A stretch of DNA of 64,000 bases from VXYK01 sp965214565 (lineage in GTDB: Bacteria; Actinomycetota; Acidimicrobiia; Acidimicrobiales; Aldehydirespiratoraceae), in contig OZ243951.1 in the NCBI GenBank assembly GCA_965214565.1, forward strand, positions 2,666,001 to 2,730,000, given 5' to 3'. Shown here piece by piece: positions 50,502-59,441 of the stretch. The notes beneath the pieces are model-generated. The model had not been told where the DNA came from. It made no database searches and saw only the letters and a list, made by a program, of their open reading frames with translations. Made by a program: the position numbers and the translations under genes. Positions within the stretch are counted from its first letter, which is position 1. Each line of letters starts with the position of its first letter.

Positions 50502-51530
50502 ATGAAAGTTGGGGTGCTGACCGGTGGAGGCGATTGTCCTGGCTTGAACGCGGTGATCCGAGGCGTCGTACGCAAGGCCGAACGGGAATACGGCGACATG
50601 GTTGTCGGGTTCCTCGACGGTTGGAGCGGCCTGCTCGATGATCGCTGGATGCCACTCGATGTTGAGGCTTGCCGAGGGCTTCTGACCCGCGGAGGCACCG
50701 TTTTGGGGACAAGCCGCTACCAGCCCTACATGTTTGATGACGGGGTTGAGCGGGTGAAAGCCACCATGGCCCGACACTGCGTTGATGCGCTGATCGTCAT
50801 CGGAGGAGAGGGGACGCTCTCGGCCGCCTCTCGAATCTACGCCGACGGCGTGCCTTTGGTCGGCGTGCCCAAGACCATCGACAACGACATCGACGGGACG
50901 GAGCGGACCTTCGGTTTCGACACCGCGGTGCAGACTGCCACTGATGCGATCGACCGACTTCACACCACAGCAGAGTCCCATGATCGAGTGATTGTTGTTG
51001 AGGTGATGGGCCGCCATGTGGGGCACATAGCCACCTGGGCCGGGATCGCCGGTGGCGCCACGATAGTGCTGGTTCCCGAGGTGCCGTTCGATATCGGCGC
51101 GATATGTGAATCCCTCAGGAGAAGGCATCGTCGAGGGCGCTTCTCCTCGATAGTGGTAGTTGCGGAGGGAGCAGTTCCCGTACCTGGAACGCTTGAGGTC
51201 GCCGAGCCGGCCATCGACGAATACGGACACGCCAGACTCGGTGGAATCTGCAACGTTGTGGCTGAAGAGATCGAACGACGTACTGGTTTTGAGACGCGGG
51301 TCACCGTGCTTGGACATGTCCAGCGTGGTGGTACCCCCTCCGCGCTGGACAGAGTGCTTTCCACTTGGTACGGGGTTGCCGCCATGAGTGCGGCGCACGA
51401 AGGTGACTTTGGGACGATGGTTGCTTTCAACAACAACAAGGTCGTCCGGAGGCGTCTCGATGAGTGTGTCTCGACGCTGAAATACGCGGACCCGGATCTG
51501 CTGGAAGTGGCTCGCACATTCTTCCCTTGA
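50502..51530 (+). CDS. pfkA: 6-phosphofructokinase (ATP-type, group III)
   Basis: 342 residues. TGGGDCPGLNAVI at the N-terminus, GGEGTLSAA at the phosphoryl-donor site and PKTIDNDIDGTE at the catalytic loop. Pyrophosphate-using relatives have Asp in place of the Gly after GGE/GGD, so Gly here supports ATP as donor. The PKTIDND is shared with the actinobacterial ATP-type. The tail carries LGHVQRGGTPSALDR. Divergent from glpK, consistent with coordinate control of carbon flow. Confidence 0.93.
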   Translation: MKVGVLTGGGDCPGLNAVIRGVVRKAEREYGDMVVGFLDGWSGLLDDRWMPLDVEACRGLLTRGGTVLGTSRYQPYMFDDGVERVKATMARHCVDALIVIGGEGTLSAASRIYADGVPLVGVPKTIDNDIDGTERTFGFDTAVQTATDAIDRLHTTAESHDRVIVVEVMGRHVGHIATWAGIAGGATIVLVPEVPFDIGAICESLRRRHRRGRFSSIVVVAEGAVPVPGTLEVAEPAIDEYGHARLGGICNVVAEEIERRTGFETRVTVLGHVQRGGTPSALDRVLSTWYGVAAMSAAHEGDFGTMVAFNNNKVVRRRLDECVSTLKYADPDLLEVARTFFP

Positions 51531-51563
51531 ACTGTTCGCTGAAGCGGAACTGCGAACAAAGGC

Positions 51564-52205
51564 TTAACCCTCTACGTCACCTGGATCTTCATCTCCAGAC
51601 TCAGGCTCACCTTGGGCTTGAGATTCGGGGTTGAAGGAAGCGTAGTTGCTGCGGTCGACCGTTTGGTCCTCGTCAGTGGTCTCGGCGCTGGTCGGGAGTG
51701 CTTGGCGCTGAGAATCGATCAATACTCGGACCCGGTTGACGTTGTCGGGCTCCGTCGCGGTCCAGACGAGTTGGGCCACGGCTTCAAGCAGAATCGGACT
51801 CACGTCCGCTTCGGGGTCGTCCTGAGTGATGTTTATCGTCAAGAGGTCCCGGTCCCGGGTTGCGCTCAACAACTCGAACTCGAGCAACTGGTTCACAAAG
51901 CCCGCATTTCGCTCCTCCTCGGTGCGGAACTCGTCAAAGAGCGGTCGCAACCGCCCCGCGTTCGTGGTGAACGTCCGGATCTCTCTGGCGACCGGAACCA
52001 CTATCGATTCAACCTGGTCGATCAAGTAGAAGGTGGCAGGCTCGGTGGGAACCACGGGCGCGGTGGTCGTGGTCGTGGTGTAGCCCGGTCGAAGGTTCTC
52101 GGGCAGGTCGTCAGAGGAGATCTCCGATGCCGGTCCGTCGGTGGGAACTGCGCAAGCGGTGACCGCCAGCAGGACAGCCAACGCTGAGATGGTGATGCGC
52201 CTCAC
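51564..52205 (-). CDS. GerMN-domain lipoprotein (LpqB-like, short)
   Basis: 213 residues, GTG start at 52205. Lipobox VTACA near residue 18, a Thr-rich linker (TTTTTT), then a GerMN-type domain (TFYLIDQVESIVVPVAREI ... VAQLVWTATEPDNVNRVRV) and an acidic tail. Its start overlaps the histidine-kinase stop (GTGA), giving the order mtrA-mtrB-lpqB. In mycobacteria LpqB is about 580 residues with a propeller after GerMN and contacts MtrB outside the membrane; here the propeller is missing. Confidence 0.8.
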   Translation of the reverse strand: MRRITISALAVLLAVTACAVPTDGPASEISSDDLPENLRPGYTTTTTTAPVVPTEPATFYLIDQVESIVVPVAREIRTFTTNAGRLRPLFDEFRTEEERNAGFVNQLLEFELLSATRDRDLLTINITQDDPEADVSPILLEAVAQLVWTATEPDNVNRVRVLIDSQRQALPTSAETTDEDQTVDRSNYASFNPESQAQGEPESGDEDPGDVEG

Positions 52206-53608
52206 TGGGCGTCTTCCGGATCGATTCTTATCGGCAGCGCCACCACCATCCGCGCACCCGGCATCCCGTCGAGCCGATCCTCCACCCAGACCTCTCCGGT
52301 GTGGAGATGCACATGTTCTGAAACGAGCGACAACCCAAGTCCGGTACCGGTGTCGTGGCCGCGTCGCCCTCCTGAACTGCCTCGGCTGAAGCGGTCGAAT
52401 ATCACCTGCCGCTCGGTTGCCGGGACGCCTGGCCCACGGTCCTGGACTGCCAGAAACGCCACGTCGGACTCACTTGAGATCTCGACCTCGATGTTGCCGC
52501 CGCCGTACTTGTCGGCGTTGTCGATGAGGTTGGCGATGACCTGCGCCAAGCGGCGCTTGTCAGCGACGATCACCAGCGCCTCCCCCTCCTCGCTTACCGA
52601 GAGCGAGATATCGGGCCTAGACGAATAGCTGATTGCGTGCCTGACGAACTCGGCGAAGAAGACCGGTTCAGCTTGAAGCGCAGCGGTACCGACGTCGTAG
52701 CGGCTGATCTCAAGGAGATTCTCGACCAGTTGGGTGAATCGGGCGATGTCGTCTGTCAAAAGGGCCAGCGCGGTCTGACTGCGTTGCGACATCTGGTGGC
52801 GGTCGTTGTTGAGAACCTCCGCGGAGGCACTGAAAGTCATCAGCGGAGAACGAAGTTCATGGCTCACCTCGGAGGCAAAACGCGCGTCTCGGTCGATTCG
52901 GTCCTCGAGAGACTGGGCCATGCCGTTGAATGAAGCCGAAAGCGACGCGAGGTCGGCATCAGCGGGCGGATCAAGCCGAGTCTTGAGTTCACCCGCGGCC
53001 AGCGATTCGGCTGCAGCGCGAATATCAGCCAGCGGCGTCAGGGCGCGACGCGACGCCCATAGTCCCAGTGCGGCCGCAACCAGCGTCGTGACCGTGCCGA
53101 CAACAAGCAGAATGAGGCCCAACGAATTCAGAGTCTCATCGACTTCCCCAATGAGCACCGCCTCAAAATATGCGGCATCGCGGCCCGGGAGTTGGACACC
53201 GCTGACAATGGCGGGCTCGCCGTTCAAGGTGATTCGCGTGCGGCCGGCAGATCCTTGCGAGAGGAGCACCAGCAGGGTGTCGGGCACGGTCTCCTCGCTG
53301 AAGACCAGCGAGTTGAGCCCCACCCACTCGTCGCCGAAACGGACCAGCGGCAGCGCGCCGGAGGTGGTCGTCAACGACTCCAGGATTGCTGCGACGCCTT
53401 CAGCGGCTGGATCGTCGCCGACTTGACGTTGGAACCTCTGACCGTTCTCCGCGAACGAAGCAAGGGCGGCAGCGTCGCGTTCGACCAGAAGGCTTCGACG
53501 TGTCAGCGTCAATGTCAGAAGGCCGATCGTGGTGGCCAACAGCAGGCCCCCCAAAGCGAAGAGGAGAGTGATTCTGGCTCTTAGACCGAGTCGTTCCCAT
53601 CGAGACAC
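52202..53608 (-). CDS. mtrB: Sensor histidine kinase (MtrB-like)
   Basis: 468 residues from GTG at 53608; the frame extends to 53647 but would overlap the response-regulator gene. Two membrane helices (~12-38 and ~161-187) flank an extracellular sensor region, followed by HAMP (~187-237), the phosphoacceptor box FASEVSHELRSPL (His ~250) and an HATPase domain with NLIDNADKYGGG, DRGPGVP and GTGLGLSL. It would pass phosphate to the MtrA-like regulator just upstream. MtrB senses wall or osmotic state in relatives; this is known for mycobacteria and corynebacteria and inferred here. Confidence 0.9.
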   Translation of the reverse strand: MSRWERLGLRARITLLFALGGLLLATTIGLLTLTLTRRSLLVERDAAALASFAENGQRFQRQVGDDPAAEGVAAILESLTTTSGALPLVRFGDEWVGLNSLVFSEETVPDTLLVLLSQGSAGRTRITLNGEPAIVSGVQLPGRDAAYFEAVLIGEVDETLNSLGLILLVVGTVTTLVAAALGLWASRRALTPLADIRAAAESLAAGELKTRLDPPADADLASLSASFNGMAQSLEDRIDRDARFASEVSHELRSPLMTFSASAEVLNNDRHQMSQRSQTALALLTDDIARFTQLVENLLEISRYDVGTAALQAEPVFFAEFVRHAISYSSRPDISLSVSEEGEALVIVADKRRLAQVIANLIDNADKYGGGNIEVEISSESDVAFLAVQDRGPGVPATERQVIFDRFSRGSSGGRRGHDTGTGLGLSLVSEHVHLHTGEVWVEDRLDGMPGARMVVALPIRIDPEDAQ

Positions 53609-53618
53609 GGTCTCAAGT

Positions 53619-54299
53619 CTACGCAGCGAGCTTGTAGCCCAGCCCACGGACGGTCACGACATAACGCGGGTTGGCCGGATCGGGCTCAATCTTGGTGCGA
53701 AGCCGGCGAATATGCACGTCGACGAGGCGACCGTCGCCAAAATATCCGTAACCCCAGACTCGCTCGAGCAGTAGCTCGCGGCTGAACACCCGCCCGGCGT
53801 TTGAAGCCAACTCCACGAGGAGCCGAAACTCCGTCTTGGTGAGGTGTGCCTCTTCTGCACCGACTCGGACCGCGCCCTCGTCAGGGATTATCTCCAGCTC
53901 GCCAAAAACGAGCTGGGGAGCACCTGAGTCCGACGTGCGGACGCGGCGCAGCAACGCCCTGATCCGAGCGGACAGCTCTTTGGGTGCGTGCGGTTTGGTG
54001 AGATAGTCGTCGGCGCCTGCTTCGAGTCCGGCGACCACATCATGGGTGTCGGCCCGCGCCGTGACCATCACGATGGGAACGTCGGACACCTTGCGGATCG
54101 ACCGACAAACTTCGAAGCCGTCCATGCCTGGGAGCATGATGTCGATCAACACCACATCGGCCGGAGCTTGGCCGAAGGCAAGAAGCGCGTCCTCGCCCGA
54201 CTCGGCCTCGGCCACCTCGTAGCCCTCGTCCTCCAGGGCGAGGCGTACCGACATACGGATCCGTTCGTCGTCCTCGACAGTCAATATTCGTGTAGTCAC
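53619..54299 (-). CDS. mtrA: OmpR-family response regulator (MtrA-like)
   Basis: 226 residues from GTG at 54299. Receiver domain with acidic pocket VEDDE (~8-12), phosphoacceptor Asp53 (LIDIMLPGMD) and Lys in TKPHAPKEL. The winged-helix domain carries LTKTEFRLLVELA and RGLGYKLAA. It leads the operon with mtrB and the LpqB-like gene. In relatives MtrA controls wall hydrolases and division genes, which would suit the dcw cluster 9 kb away. A longer frame from 54404 was not used. Confidence 0.91.
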   Translation of the reverse strand: MTTRILTVEDDERIRMSVRLALEDEGYEVAEAESGEDALLAFGQAPADVVLIDIMLPGMDGFEVCRSIRKVSDVPIVMVTARADTHDVVAGLEAGADDYLTKPHAPKELSARIRALLRRVRTSDSGAPQLVFGELEIIPDEGAVRVGAEEAHLTKTEFRLLVELASNAGRVFSRELLLERVWGYGYFGDGRLVDVHIRRLRTKIEPDPANPRYVVTVRGLGYKLAA

Positions 54300-54327
54300 G
54301 GTTGCGCAGTCTCCGGTTTCTCGGCCA

Positions 54328-54603
54328 TCAGGTGGGTCCCCGCTGCTGATGGGCTCGCTCCCGTGCTTCTCGCTCGTTCCATTCAGTGGAAGCTCGCAGG
54401 GCAAGGACCGCTACGATCGCGACTCCCGCGGCGCAACCGACGGCACTTGCAAGCCCCACGAAACCCGCTGCGGTGGAACAGCCGTCGTGGCATTGAAGAT
54501 CCATGACCACATAACCGACCAGGCCGCCGCAGAGACCGGCGAGCAGAATCGAGAACACGGCGAGCACACGCGCAATCCTCTTGGGAGCAGACGTCGTGGT
54601 CAT
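54328..54603 (-). CDS. Small two-helix membrane protein
   Basis: 91 residues: helices at ~12-33 and ~46-68, a short Cys-containing loop between them (DLQCHDGC) and a charged tail (EWNEREARERAHQQRG). It lies 28 bp upstream of mtrA on the same strand and could be transcribed with it. Not recognised. Low complexity of the tail and lack of a family make the call moderate. Confidence 0.6.
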   Translation of the reverse strand: MTTTSAPKRIARVLAVFSILLAGLCGGLVGYVVMDLQCHDGCSTAAGFVGLASAVGCAAGVAIVAVLALRASTEWNEREARERAHQQRGPT

Positions 54604-54654
54604 TGCACCGATCCTAGCGACGCGCCAACGTCGCTGCCGCCTAGAGTTCCCGCA

Positions 54655-55395
54655 GTGCGGTCACTGGTGGTTCTTCCGACATACAACGAGGCGGCGAACA
54701 TCGCCGAGGTGCTGGATCGCTTGCGCTCGGCCTGTCCGGAAGCCAACGTGCTGGTAGTCGACGACGCCTCCCCGGACGGCACTGCTGACATTGTCGGTGC
54801 CCTGGCTGAAGAACTCTGGGGTATCGAACTGCTGGAGCGCAGCGCCAAAGCGGGTCTGGGGTCTGCATACCGCGACGGATTCCAGAGGGGGTTGGAACAG
54901 GGTTTCGACATTCTTGTGGCGATGGACAGCGACCTTTCGCACGACCCAGGAGTGCTCCCACAACTCCTTGATGTGATCGATCAGGGAGCGGATCTGGTCA
55001 TCGGCAGCCGCTACGTGGCCGGCGGGTCGATCCCCGACTGGTCCTGGCACCGGAGGCTGCTTTCGAAATGGGGCAACCGCTATGCCGGAGCGGCGCTCGG
55101 ACTGAACGTTGCCGACGCAACGAGTGGTTACCGCGCCTTTCGGGCCACAATGATCGCCAAGATCGACTTTCGCGAGGTCCGAGCCGACGGATACGGCTTC
55201 CAGATCGAAATGGCCTACCGGATGCAGGGTCTGGGCGGTACGGTTCGGGAACTCCCGATCGCTTTCGTCGACCGAGTACGAGGCAAGTCGAAGATGTCGC
55301 CTCGCATCGTTGTTGAAGCTCTGGTGCTGGTCTCCTGGTGGGGGGCGCGGGATCGCTTCGAGCGCTTGTGTCGCTATTGGGGCAGAGGATCCTGA
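54655..55395 (+). CDS. Polyprenol-phosphate mannosyltransferase (DPM1/Ppm-type GT2)
   Basis: 246 residues from GTG at 54655. GT-A fold: VVLPTYNEAANI, VVDDASPDGTAD, MDSDLSHDP (DxD) and the TSGYRAFR and GYGFQIEM motifs match the DPM1 group. It transfers mannose from GDP-mannose to polyprenol phosphate at the membrane, feeding wall or lipid mannosylation, in line with the PimB-like gene and uppS. It has the catalytic domain only; no lipid-anchoring helix follows. No ribosome-binding site is obvious. Confidence 0.9.
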   Translation: MRSLVVLPTYNEAANIAEVLDRLRSACPEANVLVVDDASPDGTADIVGALAEELWGIELLERSAKAGLGSAYRDGFQRGLEQGFDILVAMDSDLSHDPGVLPQLLDVIDQGADLVIGSRYVAGGSIPDWSWHRRLLSKWGNRYAGAALGLNVADATSGYRAFRATMIAKIDFREVRADGYGFQIEMAYRMQGLGGTVRELPIAFVDRVRGKSKMSPRIVVEALVLVSWWGARDRFERLCRYWGRGS

Positions 55396-55454
55396 GTGGC
55401 GCTTAGCCGATCCAAGCGTTGGATTGGCGCCCAAGCTGTGCGACACTGTAGGTA

Positions 55455-55865
55455 ATGGAAACCCCGCCTGGAGGAAAATCGGTGCCGCTATCAGAAGACG
55501 AGCGACGAATCCTCAACGAGATTGAGGACCACCTCTATGAGAGCGACCCGGCCTTGGCGCGTGAGGTCGCTCAGACCACCATCTACACGCATGCCTTCAG
55601 AAACCTAAAATGGGCGACTCTGACGTTCCTGCTGGGGGCCGTGGTTATGGTCCTGCTGCTGTCGGTCCACTTCGTGCTCGCATTCATCGGCTTCGCCGTG
55701 ATGCTGGTGAGCGTGCTGTGGTTCGAGAACAACGCCCGGAAGCTGGGGCGGGCAGGTCTACAGGAGATGACCGAGCACTACCGCGGCGGCACCCTGCGCG
55801 ACGCGGTCGGAGGAGCGGGGGAGCGACTGCGGCAACGGTTCCAGCGCCCCGACGACCGCCTGTAG
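55455..55865 (+). CDS. DUF3040 membrane protein
   Basis: 136 residues. PLSEDERRILNEIEDHLYESDP at the start is the DUF3040 signature, followed by two membrane helices (~52-71 and ~73-90) and a helical basic tail. The family is found in actinobacteria and near mraZ/rsmH (M. tuberculosis Rv2169c region). Function unknown. A second in-frame start is possible at the GTG near 55492. Confidence 0.9.
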   Translation: METPPGGKSVPLSEDERRILNEIEDHLYESDPALAREVAQTTIYTHAFRNLKWATLTFLLGAVVMVLLLSVHFVLAFIGFAVMLVSVLWFENNARKLGRAGLQEMTEHYRGGTLRDAVGGAGERLRQRFQRPDDRL

Positions 55866-55901
55866 AGCGCTCCCGGCCGGACCTTCCCGGTGCTTGATAG
55901 C

Positions 55902-58280
55902 TCAGTTCTTGATGGATCCTCGCGGATCGATCGCGGACAGCGTTACGCGGCGCATGCCCGCGAGCGTGTGGCAACGATCAACAATGCGCGCCGACGCTTC
56001 TTTGGCAGTGAGCGCCAACTCGTTGGCAGCACCACGCCTGCTCCGACCGTCACGGTCAGTTGAATCGTCACTGCAAGTGTCTGAGTAGCGCAGCGCGGTG
56101 AGAGCGGCTGCCAGATCATCGATCGGGCCGAGGTCACCGAGATAACCCCCGAATCTCTCGGCCGCTGAGGCAGCCTCCAGAGGCGTGTGGGCTCGCTGAG
56201 GCGAGAATCCAAGCAGCCTGAGGGCATTGATGGCATCGTCCCAGGCGATCTCGCCCCGCAACACCGGGTCGTCGGCGGCACGCAGCAGACGCCTTCGCCT
56301 GCGGATCGCTTTGATTGTGGGGATCGCCAAAACGACCGCCGCGACACAGGCTGCAATTATGAGCGCCAGGCGAATCAGGGAGAACAGCAACGACGATCCC
56401 TTTGAGACCGGTACCGGGATGCTCTCTGAGGAGGCATCCGAAGAGCTGGGCTGTGGGACAGGAGGCCCCGCGATACCGTTGCTCCCGCCGGCACCCTCGC
56501 CGATGTCGCCCACCGAGCCAGACAGGGTCAGTGACTCATTGCTGGGATACTGTTGCGCGTCGGCCAGACCGGTGATGTCGGAATCGTGGGGCCTGCTACG
56601 ACCTGGGGTCGGCTCGAAGATGATCCAACCCGCCTCCGCGAAGTACACCTCGGGCCAGGCATGTGCGTGATGACCTCGGACAACGTATTCCTGACGTCCG
56701 GGATCCCAGGAACCCCAGGTGTAACCGACCGCCACCCGTGCGGGAATCCCGAGTGAGCGGGCCATGGCCGCGAACACCGAGGCGAACTGCTCACAGTACC
56801 CGGCGCGCACGTTGAACAGGAAGTCCTCGGCGGTGGCGATGTCGTGACGCTGGGCAACGTTGATGTCGTAGCTGAAGTTCTCCGGGTTCCGCAGGTAGTC
56901 TTGCAGCATCCTGGCCCTCTGGTAGTCCGATGCTGCACCCGCGGTGACCTGCTGGGCGAGGTCGGCTATTCGCGTCGGCCAGCAGTAGTGAATCGCGCCG
57001 GACTGCTCGGGGCCGCAGGCTGGCGGAAGCTGCGTGTGCTCCGTCAGGAACTCTTCGCTCAAGCCCACCGCCGCACTCTCTGCGAGCTGAGAAGGATCGT
57101 AATCAGGTACCTGACTCTCGATCGTGTAGGAGAAGCCCTGCTCCGCCCGCTCTTGGGAGTTGCGGTGGTATACCAGCGCCCCGGTGGCGGCCTCGTATTC
57201 GAGGTCGACTCCTCCGTCGTCGAGCACGCGGCTCAACTCGTAGGCAGCGGGCAGATAGATGTCGTCGGTGCCGCGAGAACGCTTGGTCACGGTTTGGATC
57301 AGCTTCTTGCGGTTGAGCACCGACGAATCCACTGTGCTCGGAAGTTGCCCGCGGGCCTCGTCGAAGTTCGAGGTTCGCTCCCACTGTCTGCCGTCGAAAC
57401 CGGTCAGGGCCATCAGACGCCAGTAGTCGCCCTCTTCGGGGGCGACCCTCACCGAGAAGACCTCGTCATCACTCTGTTCAACCAGAGCGGCCGAGACATT
57501 GACCAAGGGACTGGCGATACTGCGAATCGAAGGCGCATCGTCGATTCCGGTGATGTCGAAGAGCGGTTGGGACTCCGCGCCGGGAATTCGCGGGGCCAAG
57601 AGCCCCCCGGCAACCACGACGACCAAGCCGAAAACCGCTCCGGAACGCAGGATCGAAGAAACTCCGCGGCCGGCTCCACCTGTAGTCCAGAGGTCGTCGT
57701 GGGCTCTGTCGAGAGTTCGCATCGAGAGCGCCAAAGCTGTCAAAGCGGCTGTGAACGCCACGCCATGAGCCACTTGATTGCGATCAACGCCCATGAAGGA
57801 CGAGAAGGCCAGAACCGAAGTAGCAAAGGCGACGGCTCCAAAGTAGGAGCGCAACCGGAAGGCAGCAGAATCGGCCAGAAAAGCTCCGATCCAGACGAGT
57901 GCTGATGCGCTGACCACAAAGCCCCGCAACGGTTCAACCGGAGCGGACTCATCGACGAACATGGTCCCGGCCACAGACAGGTCGTCGTTCAGGGCGCGGA
58001 CCGTGTCTGCTGTCGGGAAGATGAAAGTGCTGTCCTCGAGATAGAAGATGGCGCTGGCGAGCAGAACCAGCGTCAGTCCGCTCACAATCGCCGAAGGGCC
58101 GAGTTTGAATCTCGCCCGACGACAAGCGACCGCCACGAGGTGGGAAGCTGTTGCCATCAGCAGGAGGTCACGCACCGGCAGCGAGTCGACGAAGAGCCGC
58201 TCCAAGCTGAATACGGCAACTGCGGAAACCGCGATCACTGAAACCTCAGCGGCGACAGCGGTCAACTGCTGCGGCCTCAT
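55902..58280 (-). CDS. Membrane transglutaminase-like protein (TgpA/DUF3488)
   Basis: 792 residues. About six membrane helices at the N-terminus (~10-240), an extracytoplasmic transglutaminase domain with GYCEQFASVFAAMARSLGIP (Cys ~493), GHHAHAWPEVYF (His ~530) and FEPTPG, then one more helix (~645-670) and a cytoplasmic DUF4129-like tail. The third member of the MoxR-DUF58-TgpA operon: its start overlaps the DUF58 stop (ATGA). The group is thought to act on wall or secreted proteins; the reaction in this organism is not established. Confidence 0.9.
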   Translation of the reverse strand: MRPQQLTAVAAEVSVIAVSAVAVFSLERLFVDSLPVRDLLLMATASHLVAVACRRARFKLGPSAIVSGLTLVLLASAIFYLEDSTFIFPTADTVRALNDDLSVAGTMFVDESAPVEPLRGFVVSASALVWIGAFLADSAAFRLRSYFGAVAFATSVLAFSSFMGVDRNQVAHGVAFTAALTALALSMRTLDRAHDDLWTTGGAGRGVSSILRSGAVFGLVVVVAGGLLAPRIPGAESQPLFDITGIDDAPSIRSIASPLVNVSAALVEQSDDEVFSVRVAPEEGDYWRLMALTGFDGRQWERTSNFDEARGQLPSTVDSSVLNRKKLIQTVTKRSRGTDDIYLPAAYELSRVLDDGGVDLEYEAATGALVYHRNSQERAEQGFSYTIESQVPDYDPSQLAESAAVGLSEEFLTEHTQLPPACGPEQSGAIHYCWPTRIADLAQQVTAGAASDYQRARMLQDYLRNPENFSYDINVAQRHDIATAEDFLFNVRAGYCEQFASVFAAMARSLGIPARVAVGYTWGSWDPGRQEYVVRGHHAHAWPEVYFAEAGWIIFEPTPGRSRPHDSDITGLADAQQYPSNESLTLSGSVGDIGEGAGGSNGIAGPPVPQPSSSDASSESIPVPVSKGSSLLFSLIRLALIIAACVAAVVLAIPTIKAIRRRRRLLRAADDPVLRGEIAWDDAINALRLLGFSPQRAHTPLEAASAAERFGGYLGDLGPIDDLAAALTALRYSDTCSDDSTDRDGRSRRGAANELALTAKEASARIVDRCHTLAGMRRVTLSAIDPRGSIKN

Positions 58281-59440
58281 GTGAACTCGTATGATCGGCG
58301 GGGGTCCGCAGAGAGGAACTTCGCGAGCTGGTTCGGGGCGGTGAGATGGATCCAGCCCATTGAGTGGCGAGGTTGGAGGCCGGCTCCCCAGTTCTCCACA
58401 TCGGTCGTGATGACGAGTCCAGCACCCAGTCGATGGGCGAAGTTGCGCCTAGCCAGGGGATCGGTGACGACTAGGGGGTCTGCCGAAACGGCGACCACGG
58501 CACCTTGGGTGGTGGGTACCGCTGCGTGGATCTCCGGTGACCCGTCGGTGAGGAGTGCAAGAAACTCCAGCAGCGAACTGAGCTGTGAACTACCGATGGC
58601 CCTCCTCGTTGACCGGCCGTCAGTCGTCTCGATCAGTGCAGCGTCGCCTGCGCTCAGAACCGACGCAGCGATCGATCCGGCGATCGAGGTGGTGATGTCG
58701 AGGGACTCTAGGAGATCGCCTGGTGGTCGTGTGTCGATCACTACCGAGAGAAGGCCGCGCCGGGGAGGGCGTGGTTGCCGCACCTGAAGTTCGTCCTGGC
58801 GTGCTGAGGAGAGCCAGTGTACGTGCCGGAGGTCATCGCCTGGTGTGTACGGACGAAGCCCGTCGAAGTCTTCGTCGCTGAGACCCAGCGACCGGTTGTG
58901 CTGCTTGCCGAGCAGTGAGTCCTCTGAGGCGCCGGCCCGCGTCGAGCCGATGATCTCGAGACGAGGATGGACTATGAGACGCACCACATCGGGAATCTGC
59001 TGCTCACGCTTCACCAATCCGAAAGCGTCACTGGCGCGGATTGTCACCGGCCCGATCTCCAGCACCCCGCGGCTAGTGGTGCTGAGACGATACGAAGCGT
59101 GGGCGGTTCCTCCCTTCTGGGGGATAGGTGCAACCTCCACGTTGAATCCCCGCGTGCCCCCCACAGCGTCATGGAGGTGAAGCACCGGCGTGCGCCTGGA
59201 TCCGCCGTTGCGCAACTCGATGTCGACCCGCGCTGATTCTCCAGCGGGTACGCGCATTGGATGCAGCCACTTCTTGACTAACAACCGAGTCGGGAACAGC
59301 TGATGCCACAGCAGTGCCAGTGCAACTGAGAGGACTCCCGTCGCAGCGGGGACGATGAACTCGATCCCGCCGACAAGGCGTCCGAGAAGCCCGGCCACAG
59401 CACTGAAGACCAGCACCCACCAGCCTGCACGGGTCGGCAC
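58277..59440 (-). CDS. DUF58 protein (MoxR partner)
   Basis: 387 residues from GTG at 59440. Two N-terminal membrane helices (~8-24 and ~28-45), then a DUF58/VWA-like domain with the family GLR/EGLRPYTPGDDLRHVHW motif (~193-212) near the middle. It starts one base after the MoxR stop and overlaps the TgpA start. MoxR AAA ATPases with DUF58 partners are thought to act as a chaperone pair in envelope maintenance. Confidence 0.9.
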   Translation of the reverse strand: MPTRAGWWVLVFSAVAGLLGRLVGGIEFIVPAATGVLSVALALLWHQLFPTRLLVKKWLHPMRVPAGESARVDIELRNGGSRRTPVLHLHDAVGGTRGFNVEVAPIPQKGGTAHASYRLSTTSRGVLEIGPVTIRASDAFGLVKREQQIPDVVRLIVHPRLEIIGSTRAGASEDSLLGKQHNRSLGLSDEDFDGLRPYTPGDDLRHVHWLSSARQDELQVRQPRPPRRGLLSVVIDTRPPGDLLESLDITTSIAGSIAASVLSAGDAALIETTDGRSTRRAIGSSQLSSLLEFLALLTDGSPEIHAAVPTTQGAVVAVSADPLVVTDPLARRNFAHRLGAGLVITTDVENWGAGLQPRHSMGWIHLTAPNQLAKFLSADPRRSYEFT

Positions 59441-59441
59441 G

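Noticed and set aside
50502..51530. Pyrophosphate-dependent phosphofructokinase
   Set aside because: Gly rather than Asp at the donor-site position (GGEGT) favours ATP, although PKTIDND is shared with some PPi enzymes.
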